This document shows positions 57,948 through 64,000 of a stretch of DNA of 64,000 bases, in pieces (the first letter of the stretch is position 1; each line of letters opens with the position of its first letter). Location: positions 1-64,000 of the forward strand of contig JAGSHN010000032.1 of assembly GCA_029855935.1 (NCBI GenBank), written 5' to 3'. The DNA is from Candidatus Thorarchaeota archaeon. Its GTDB lineage: Archaea > Asgardarchaeota > Thorarchaeia > Thorarchaeales > Thorarchaeaceae. A program made the translations under genes and the position numbers. The notes beneath the pieces were generated by a model, which saw only the letters and a program-made list of their open reading frames with translations, ran no database searches and was not told the DNA's origin.

Positions 57948-59192
57948 TCAGGCGGCGTGATCGTCGGTGCTACGGCGGCCTTGGCCAATCTCTCTCTGGA
58001 TTCTCAAGACGGTGTGTGCCACCTTTGAGTAGGCCTCGCCCAGTGTCTTACCCACGCCAAGGACGGTACACACAGGGTCGCCACGCCTGACCACCACACC
58101 TGCGGGCGTTCGGTCTACGGTTCCCTCAAATGCAGACAGGTCAGGGACAGGGCCAGTCCGCCTCGCATAGGCGACTATCTTGGCAACGGGTCTCAGTGGC
58201 AGTCCGGTCACAGGGAGCTCCCCCTCACAGGCCCTAAGGTGCATCGCCATCAGCGACCTGCCCGAGGCCAGCTCAAGCATCTCAAGCGTGCCCGTCACAC
58301 GCGGGTTCACCTCGAGCACCCACGCCTGTCCCTGGTCGTCTACAACGAAGTCGATTCCATTGTAGCCGATCAATCCGAGACCAGTGCAAAGACGTGCCAT
58401 CTGTTCGGAGAGAGAGGCAATATCATCCTCTGTGAGCGGTGACGGCCAGTAGTTACCGCAGTACACAAAGTCACAGTTTCGTCCTGCCAGTGGCATCCCG
58501 ATCAGCTGGCCTTGGATGCTGACCGTGACCGAGTCACGTCCGTCCCCAATCACCGTTGCACTGCAGTCGACGCCGCTGACATACTCCTGTATAAGAAGCG
58601 GCCGAACGCCATCCTCCCTTTGGCGTCGAGAGAACTCTCTGACAAGATGCTTCTCATTGATGGCCACACGAATCCCGCCGCCCCCGCCGGATGTGGGCCG
58701 TCGGATGACGCACGGATAGCCAATTTCTCGACCGGCTACCATCGCTCCCTCTGCAGTCGTCACGAGCCGCTCCGCAGGCATCCTCAGTCCCAGTTCCTCT
58801 GCCAGTCGTCTTACGAGTTCTCTGTCGCGAGCGCGCCTGAAACCGTTCGCATCGTTCCCAAGGAGTCTTGCTCTTGCCTCGAGTCGTTCCACAGCCTCCG
58901 GGTGGTCATCGAAACCGCTTCCCAGCACCAAGTTCCGAATATCCGGATCGAAGTTGCCAACAAAGTTCTCAACGAGAGCGTCATAGACGGGCTGTTCCAA
59001 TGAGGCACGCTGACGCTGTCCAGGTCGCGGATTGAGCACCGCGACCCAACGGTCACAGCAGGAGCTCAGGTCGTCGTCTCCCCAGAAGTCCGAGACGAAG
59101 ACGGTGGCACCTAGCCTCTTGAGCGAACATGCTATCGGACGGGCGTTGAAGCCAACCACTCCGACGCTTCCCTGGAAGGACGGTCTCTCCAT
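57948..59192 (-). CDS. ATP-grasp ligase (COG2232-like)
   Basis: This 414-aa protein is an ATP-grasp enzyme: a Rossmann-like N-terminal part VGVVGFNARPIACSL, then RRPTSGGGGGIRVA (glycine-rich ATP loop), LIQEYVSGVDCSATVI, and WVLEVNPRVTGTLEML for Mg2+. The C-terminal domain VAKIVAYARRT...VCTVLGVGKTLGEAY resembles the end of PurK/carboxylase-type enzymes. It forms a carbon-nitrogen bond on an unknown substrate; COG2232 is my best family guess. ATG 59192 is placed by a TATA-like GCCTTATTGG about 35 nt upstream. Confidence 0.82.
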   Translation of the reverse strand: MERPSFQGSVGVVGFNARPIACSLKRLGATVFVSDFWGDDDLSSCCDRWVAVLNPRPGQRQRASLEQPVYDALVENFVGNFDPDIRNLVLGSGFDDHPEAVERLEARARLLGNDANGFRRARDRELVRRLAEELGLRMPAERLVTTAEGAMVAGREIGYPCVIRRPTSGGGGGIRVAINEKHLVREFSRRQREDGVRPLLIQEYVSGVDCSATVIGDGRDSVTVSIQGQLIGMPLAGRNCDFVYCGNYWPSPLTEDDIASLSEQMARLCTGLGLIGYNGIDFVVDDQGQAWVLEVNPRVTGTLEMLELASGRSLMAMHLRACEGELPVTGLPLRPVAKIVAYARRTGPVPDLSAFEGTVDRTPAGVVVRRGDPVCTVLGVGKTLGEAYSKVAHTVLRIQREIGQGRRSTDDHAA

Positions 59193-59281
59193 CGCTCTGT
59201 CACTAGCCCCGTTTACCTCCAATAAGGCTGTTGCTCGTCGACTATCGCCTTCATCCGCTGCCTGCGTCGCTGTCTCAGTGA

Positions 59282-59291
59282 CCTTTATCTC
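59282..59291 (+). promoter_or_regulatory. TATA-like box for the cupin gene
   Basis: CCTTTATCTC lies about 28 nt before ATG 59314, the leaderless distance. It supports the short cupin start rather than the longer open frame from 59032. Confidence 0.5.
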
Positions 59292-59313
59292 TCCTCCCTA
59301 CCCGGTGAGGGCT

Positions 59314-59631
59314 ATGAAGAGAGTTCACGAGTCGGAGATTGACCTTGTCAGGGTTGAGGGAACCAGAGGCCACGTGGATGTCTGGGATGCGGTCAGAGGG
59401 CCGATTGTCGCTGGTGTCCGTGAGGTCGCTCCTGAGAGTAGGGTGCCACCAGCGCCTCATCGTCATCCCGAGGCACAGCTCATCTACGTCATATCGGGAG
59501 AGCCGCTGATAACGAACGGTTCCGAGACGCTCCGGCTGAGAGAGGGCGACTTTGTGATACTTGACCCTGATGAGGAGCACTACATCATCACCGATGATGT
59601 CCCGGCCAGGCTGTTCGAGGTTCGATACTGA
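59314..59631 (+). CDS. Small single-domain cupin
   Basis: This 105-aa protein is a minimal cupin. Metal ligands fit HRHPEAQ (two His and a Glu, about 49-54) and DEEHYI for the third His near residue 90. YVISGEPLI and GDFVILDPDEEH are typical strands. Cupins of this size can be isomerases, dioxygenases or binding proteins; this one is unassigned. It is divergent from the ATP-grasp gene. Confidence 0.85.
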   Translation: MKRVHESEIDLVRVEGTRGHVDVWDAVRGPIVAGVREVAPESRVPPAPHRHPEAQLIYVISGEPLITNGSETLRLREGDFVILDPDEEHYIITDDVPARLFEVRY

Positions 59632-59750
59632 GGGAGCATACGACGCACCGTGAGGCCTCGTCAGGGCTACGTCGTCGTCTTGGCGGCCCGTGTCTGTGCT
59701 CTCAGGCGAGAGTATGTCATTCACTGTCTTCGGAAGCCTCTTTCTCCAAT

Positions 59751-61343
59751 TCATCCAGCGCGACGCCTTCGTAGGGCCCCAACGACAACTACAACGACGA
59801 CGACAGCAACTGCGACACCGATTGCTATCGCAGGGACAAACGCTGATGCGCCCGTTGCTGTCGTGGACTCGGTTGTCGACGAGGTCGTTTCGTTCGGGGC
59901 GCCTACCACCGTGTAGACAAACCGGGCGTGACTCCAGACGCCATCCTCGTCCCGAACGTACACATCGAGATAATGCTCGCCATTCACAGCCGGTATCGCG
60001 GACGGTTCTGTCGAGTTTGCTCCACCATCCCACGAGAACAGCTTGGCCACCGGGACCCTGCTGAAGTAGATCTCTGGGACCACTCCCGGCCTGACTTGCG
60101 TGTTGTTTGCGTACACGCGCTCCTCTATCTCAATGGGTCCGCGGTCCGGAAGAGAGTAGGTCTCAGCCACGGTGCCGTCCGCCCTGACTGCTGTGAAGTT
60201 GACGCTCTGCGGTGAGACTTCAACGCGGAGATAGTGATAGAACGCGCCGCCCCACGGCGTCTCGTACGGCGGAGCCCCGGCACCGCCTGTGATTATGTGG
60301 ACGACACCGTTGACGGTCAGTCTGTTGTAGAGATGATCGTGGCCGGCGAAGAAGGCAGTCACGTTCGTGTCCTCAAGCAGCTGCTGGAGGTCTGCTCGTT
60401 CGTCCTTGTTCACGTCAAGAGCACTGCCGATGTGTCTGAGCGGGTAGAGCGGTCTGTGGGCAAAGACGAACTTCATTTCCTCAGTGGCCTGTGTCAGATC
60501 GTTGACCAGCCAGTCCCACTGTGGACCTGCTATGCGGCCCTCGTAGGCCTCCTGTTCCGTGTCTAGGAGGATGAAGTGCACACCTGCAAAGTCGAAAGAG
60601 CCGTACGTCTTCGGCTCGTCGGGCATCTCAAAGGCCTCTAGGAAGTACTTGTCGTTACGCACCCCCGTTGGAGTACGGATGTCGTGATTCCCAATCACGC
60701 CGTAGATGGGGACATAGTGACCCAGTCTGTCAGTGATGTTGGTGAAGTGCTCCCAGATGTTCTCGTTAGCCTTGTCGTCTGAGGTCAACGAGTAGACATA
60801 ATCGCCGGTCATCACAACAATGTCGGGGTCTTCTGCTGTCACAAGGTCGATGATCTCCGAGAAGACCTGAGGCTGTGTGGGCGCTGTGTCTTGGCCCGGT
60901 CGATTGTCCCCAAGGACAATCATCTTGAACGGCTGTCCGTCCGGTGGTGCAGTCTTGAAGTTATACGTGTCGCTCTCGGTCCCATTCGAGATGACCTTGT
61001 AGTAGTATCTCGTGCCGGCCTCCAATCCGCTGAGCCAGACACGGTGTTCAGTGACGGTGTCCGTGCTGCTCTCCGCATTGCTGAGGGTATTCTGCGCGAG
61101 GCCGTACTGAACAGTCGAGTTGGTGGGATCGCTTGTCACCCAGTAGATCATTGCTGTACTGTTCGTGACAAAGTTCACCGTGGGGCCTCTCACAACTGTG
61201 GTGCCCGCCGCGGGCTGATGGCTGTCTTGAGGGGCCGGAGCCGTCACGGTATGTGGTTCTGCCAGTGAGAGTGTGACAACGGCCCAGGCGGTCCCCGTGA
61301 GGAGTAGCAATACGACGAACCCTTTCCGCCAGTGAGGAGACAT
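59751..61343 (-). CDS. Exported metallophosphatase with fibronectin-like N-terminal domain
   Basis: This 530-aa protein has a signal peptide (about 6-28), a purple-acid-phosphatase-like FN3 domain (GPTVNFVTNSTAMIYWVT...YYYKV), then a calcineurin-like domain with IVLGDNRPG, MTGDYVY, GVIGNHD, FVFAHRPLYP and FAGHDHLYN (binuclear metal ligands). Its C-terminus is a helix VPAIAIGVAVAVVVVVVVVG ending RRRRAG, a membrane anchor. Likely a cell-surface phosphohydrolase, possibly supplying phosphate to the Pst system. Multiple NxT/S sites suggest glycosylation. Confidence 0.9.
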   Translation of the reverse strand: MSPHWRKGFVVLLLLTGTAWAVVTLSLAEPHTVTAPAPQDSHQPAAGTTVVRGPTVNFVTNSTAMIYWVTSDPTNSTVQYGLAQNTLSNAESSTDTVTEHRVWLSGLEAGTRYYYKVISNGTESDTYNFKTAPPDGQPFKMIVLGDNRPGQDTAPTQPQVFSEIIDLVTAEDPDIVVMTGDYVYSLTSDDKANENIWEHFTNITDRLGHYVPIYGVIGNHDIRTPTGVRNDKYFLEAFEMPDEPKTYGSFDFAGVHFILLDTEQEAYEGRIAGPQWDWLVNDLTQATEEMKFVFAHRPLYPLRHIGSALDVNKDERADLQQLLEDTNVTAFFAGHDHLYNRLTVNGVVHIITGGAGAPPYETPWGGAFYHYLRVEVSPQSVNFTAVRADGTVAETYSLPDRGPIEIEERVYANNTQVRPGVVPEIYFSRVPVAKLFSWDGGANSTEPSAIPAVNGEHYLDVYVRDEDGVWSHARFVYTVVGAPNETTSSTTESTTATGASAFVPAIAIGVAVAVVVVVVVVGALRRRRAG

Positions 61344-61361
61344 GACTGTTCCTCTGTGTCT

Positions 61362-61419
61362 TGACGCCTATGTTGAAAAGAGTTACGAGACCGCCGACCA
61401 AATGCCAGAGCAGGCGTCA
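61362..61419. promoter_or_regulatory. Widely spaced inverted repeat between divergent genes
   Basis: TGACGCCT (61362-61369) and AGGCGTCA (61412-61419) form perfect 8-bp arms 42 nt apart in the gap between the phosphatase and YyaL-like genes. TATA-like AGCTTATTGG (61428-61437) for the plus-strand gene follows. It could be an operator pair or coincidence. Confidence 0.35.
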
Positions 61420-61471
61420 CAATCCAAGAGCTTATTGGGTCTGTCGCAAGACTGTCTGAGAGGTCTAGTAG

Positions 61472-63568
61472 ATGAACGAGGAGCGACGACCCAATCGGCT
61501 GGCTGATGAGACCAGTCCGTACCTACTGCAACACGCGTACAATCCTGTGGACTGGTATCCTTGGGGAGAGGAGGCCTTTGAACGAGCGCGGCGCGAGGAC
61601 AAGCCCATCTTCCTGTCGATAGGCTACAGCACGTGTCACTGGTGTCACGTGATGGCACACGAATCCTTCGAGGACGAGGAGGTGGCACGACTGCTCAACG
61701 AGAACTTCGTCTGCATAAAGGTTGATCGCGAGGAGCGTCCGGACGTTGATAGGACATACATTAACATCGCTCAAGCGATGATCGGCCACGCAGGTTGGCC
61801 TCTGACGATCTTCATGACCCCTGACAAGGTGCCCTTCTTTGCGGCCACCTACATCCCCAAGTATCCCTCCCGCGGAAGGCACGGGATGTTGTCTCTCTTG
61901 CCTCTCATCTCGGAGATGTGGCGGACGAGACGTGATGAGATTGAGAGGGTAGGGGAGCAGCTGAAGAGGGCTCTTGCAACGGCTCCCTCTCTAGCGGGAC
62001 GATTGCCCAGTGTTGAGGTCTTTGACGAGGCGTTTCAGGTCTATCTTGATACCTTCGACTCCACGTGGGGTGGTTTTGGAACTGCTCCCAAGTTTCCCGC
62101 ACCTCACAACCTGATGTTCCTGCTCAGACATTGGCGTATCACGGGCGACACTCGTGCGGTCCAGATGGTCGAGCAGACTCTCACGGCAACGCGGAGGGGC
62201 GGTATCTTCGATCAGGTCGGCTTCGGGTTTCACAGGTACTCGACAGACTCCCAGTGGAGACTCCCCCACTTCGAGAAGATGCTGTACGATCAGGCAATGC
62301 ACATCATGGCCTACACCGAGGCCTATCAGGTGACGGGCAAGACGGAGTACGCCAAGACTGTGGCAGAGGTCGTCGAGTACCTGACACGGGACCTGATGAG
62401 TCCTGACGGGGCCTTCTACTCAGCAGAGGATGCGGACTCCGAGGGGCGCGAGGGGGCATTCTACCTGTGGTCGGTTGAGGAACTGTCCGACGTGCTCAGT
62501 CCGGAAGAGCTGAAGGTCGTGACCACAGCCTTCTCTCTATCGGAGGACGGAAACTTCCACGACGAGGCGACTGGACGGCGGACCGGGCTCAACTTGTTGT
62601 ACTGGAGCCTGCCTCCTGACCGCGTGGCCTGGGAGCTGGATATGGATGCCGGGTCTGTGCTTGACATCCTCGAGTCGGCGAGAAGGAAGATGCTTGAGCG
62701 TCGGGCGACGCGTGAGAGGCCGCTTCGCGACGAGAAGATCCTAACCGATTGGAATGGCCTTGTCATTGCTGCTCTCGCCAAGGCTGGCGCCGCAATCAGT
62801 CCAGAGTTTCTGCAGATTGCCGAACGTGCTCTTAGAGCAGTCGTGGAGAGCCTGATGTCGGATGACGGCGAGCTCTATCACAGTAGTGCCCGCGGCTCGC
62901 TTGGCCAGGTCGCCTTCTTAGATGACTACGCGTTCCTGGTTTGGGGGCTACTGGAGCTCTACGAGGCGACATCGGACCCGGGACATCTGCGTCTGGCGCG
63001 TGACCTTCACAACAAGATGCTGGAACTTTTCGAGGACCGGGAGAACGGAGGGCTGTTCTTCTCAGGCGACAGGGCCGAGCAGCTTCTAGTCCGAGACAAG
63101 AGCGCCTATGATGGTGCAATCCCCTCGGGCAACTCTGTCGCTGCCCTGAACAGCGTCCGGCTGTCAAGACTGACCGGGGACCCTGCGCTGGAGGACGGGT
63201 GCCGCAGAATAGTGCAGGCATTCTCCGCAAGCATTGAGAGGAGTCCCACCGCTCACTCGATGATGCTGTGCGCGCTGACCTATCTGAGAGGGCCATCTCA
63301 CGAGCTGGTGATTGTTGGCGATGACTCAGATATCGATGAGATGCTGCGGAGTGTGCGGTCGTGGTTTCTTCCTCACACGGCGCTTGTAGTCAAGACTCCG
63401 CGGAACGTGTCGGCTGGGCTTGAAGAGCTTGCACCGTACACCTCAGAGTATCCGGTGCCCTCGGACGGCCATCCCGTGGCCTATGTCTGTTCAGGGCAGA
63501 CCTGCAGTCCGCCAGTCACTGATGTGGACGAGCTCCGTTCGCTGCTGGACGTGCGTTCTCTCGTCTGA
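61472..63568 (+). CDS. YyaL/SPATA20-type protein (DUF255 thioredoxin-like plus helical barrel)
   Basis: This 698-aa protein belongs to the widespread YyaL/SPATA20 group. The N-terminal thioredoxin-like DUF255 domain starts [21 protein letters not shown], with CHWCHVM (the CxxC-like site) at about residues 53-59. It is followed by an (alpha/alpha)6 glycosidase-like barrel with [18 protein letters not shown] and [18 protein letters not shown]. Function is unknown; a role in protein redox or sugar epimerisation has been proposed. A TATA-like AGCTTATTGG lies 35-44 nt upstream. Complete. Confidence 0.9.
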   Translation: MNEERRPNRLADETSPYLLQHAYNPVDWYPWGEEAFERARREDKPIFLSIGYSTCHWCHVMAHESFEDEEVARLLNENFVCIKVDREERPDVDRTYINIAQAMIGHAGWPLTIFMTPDKVPFFAATYIPKYPSRGRHGMLSLLPLISEMWRTRRDEIERVGEQLKRALATAPSLAGRLPSVEVFDEAFQVYLDTFDSTWGGFGTAPKFPAPHNLMFLLRHWRITGDTRAVQMVEQTLTATRRGGIFDQVGFGFHRYSTDSQWRLPHFEKMLYDQAMHIMAYTEAYQVTGKTEYAKTVAEVVEYLTRDLMSPDGAFYSAEDADSEGREGAFYLWSVEELSDVLSPEELKVVTTAFSLSEDGNFHDEATGRRTGLNLLYWSLPPDRVAWELDMDAGSVLDILESARRKMLERRATRERPLRDEKILTDWNGLVIAALAKAGAAISPEFLQIAERALRAVVESLMSDDGELYHSSARGSLGQVAFLDDYAFLVWGLLELYEATSDPGHLRLARDLHNKMLELFEDRENGGLFFSGDRAEQLLVRDKSAYDGAIPSGNSVAALNSVRLSRLTGDPALEDGCRRIVQAFSASIERSPTAHSMMLCALTYLRGPSHELVIVGDDSDIDEMLRSVRSWFLPHTALVVKTPRNVSAGLEELAPYTSEYPVPSDGHPVAYVCSGQTCSPPVTDVDELRSLLDVRSLV

Positions 63569-63591
63569 CCTCCCGCGAACCGTCGACAGAC

Positions 63592-63602
63592 AATCTTTAT
63601 AC
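63592..63602 (+). promoter_or_regulatory. TATA-like box for the final gene
   Basis: AATCTTTATAC lies about 50 nt before ATG 63648. AT-rich island in GC-rich DNA; assigned by position. Confidence 0.4.
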
Positions 63603-63647
63603 CCACCCTTGTATGGTTGATATTAGGCACCTGTCTGAGGGAAAGAG

Positions 63648-64000
63648 ATGCCGGACGATAGGCTTACTGACCAGGAGAAGACCGAGGTTCTTGAGTCACT
63701 TGACAAGGCCCAGCTGAGTGATGACGAGGTACGACAACTGGTGGAGGCGCACGCTCTCGAGGGAGTGGAGCCCATAGACTCAGAGGAGGACCTAATCTCT
63801 GCTGCAGCCGAGGCTCTTGAGTTCGTGGAGTCGCTCGACACAACAGAGACTCCGGCAGAGGCTGCGGCAGCCGAGGATGCAATGGCGGGCTTTGATGGCC
63901 TGCTTCGCCGGCTTGAGAACCTGAGGACAGAGATCGCCTCTCTTCAGCGTGGCGTGGTCGGTGTCTTCGCTGCACAGCTCCTGACATTCCGTGGAAAGGT
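63648..64000 (+). CDS. N-terminal part of an acidic helical protein cut by the window edge
   Basis: An open frame from ATG 63648 runs off the window (117 residues seen). The translation is rich in Glu, Asp and Ala: it starts MPDDRLTDQEKTEVLESL, continues with an acidic helical stretch and a leucine-patterned LLRRLENLRTEIASLQ that resembles a coiled coil, then a hydrophobic VVGVFAAQLLTF. It may be a membrane-linked or oligomerising protein. No family recognised. GAGGGAAAGAG precedes the ATG. Confidence 0.55.
   Translation, partial: MPDDRLTDQEKTEVLESLDKAQLSDDEVRQLVEAHALEGVEPIDSEEDLISAAAEALEFVESLDTTETPAEAAAAEDAMAGFDGLLRRLENLRTEIASLQRGVVGVFAAQLLTFRGK

Noticed and set aside
59032-59313. Extended N-terminus of the cupin
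   Set aside because: It overlaps the divergent ATP-grasp gene and has no cupin similarity; TATA at 59282-59291 places the start at 59314.

Overview
This 64 kb window is dense archaeal chromosome (roughly 55 to 58 percent GC by eye). Starts are ATG, GTG or TTG, short AT-rich TATA-like boxes sit about 25 to 45 nt before many starts, and many transcripts look leaderless or short-leadered. It carries archaeal-type genes: a split lipoate ligase LplA/LplB, a geranylgeranyl reductase family protein, a two-domain protein disulfide oxidoreductase, a VapBC pair with an AbrB-type antitoxin, and a PhoU protein fused to an AbrB domain. Three Ras-like small GTPases, a leucine-rich-repeat protein and a possible roadblock-like protein point to an Asgard archaeon, possibly Thorarchaeia-like. 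That placement is inference from gene content only. Several peptidases and amino-acid enzymes suggest a peptide-using heterotroph.

Layout. 1-6100: ferritin-like protein, protein disulfide oxidoreductase, a 12-repeat LRR protein, a DsrE/DsrF/DsrH-like triad, a small unknown protein, a radical SAM protein and small GTPase 1. 6262-17712: a minus-strand defence-type locus with a SNF2-type helicase ending in a DUF3883-like nuclease fold, a DUF1156-type adenine methylase, a 141-aa unknown, a DUF499-type ATPase and a second full-length DUF1156-type methylase. 18191-30385: TldD/TldE, M32 carboxypeptidase, type 2 asparaginase, thioredoxin, a sulfite-oxidase-fold protein, twin zinc-ribbon membrane proteins and an M3 oligopeptidase. 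30544-38149: UMF1-type transporter, an alpha/beta hydrolase, many small membrane proteins, a winged-helix regulator and a surface protein. 38276-42781: ureohydrolase, geranylgeranyl reductase family protein and a lipoylation cluster (LipS-like radical SAM, LplA, LplB). 43007-43688: AbrB/VapC toxin-antitoxin. 43944-52050: a membrane HExxH protein, a GNAT protein and phosphate uptake (divergent PhoU-AbrB regulator, then pstS-pstC-pstA-pstB-phoU). 52078-64000: two more small GTPases, a TIM-barrel isomerase, a zinc-ribbon protein, GH116 glycosidase, ATP-grasp ligase, cupin, exported metallophosphatase, a YyaL/SPATA20-type protein and the start of an acidic protein cut by the window edge.

The strongest candidate for an under-described system is the helicase-methylase-ATPase locus. 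It resembles the known helicase/DUF1156/DUF499 defence gene set but has two complete, diverged methylases on either side of the ATPase gene, the outer one on its own promoter, plus a small unrecognised partner. Other points of note are a GTPase whose open frame lacks a canonical start and looks frameshifted next to a TATA-positioned ATG, a second GTPase with Glu in place of the catalytic Gln, a membrane gene whose best ribosome binding site points to an ATT codon, and a cluster of six GTAC tetramers with a tandem 9-bp repeat upstream of pstS.
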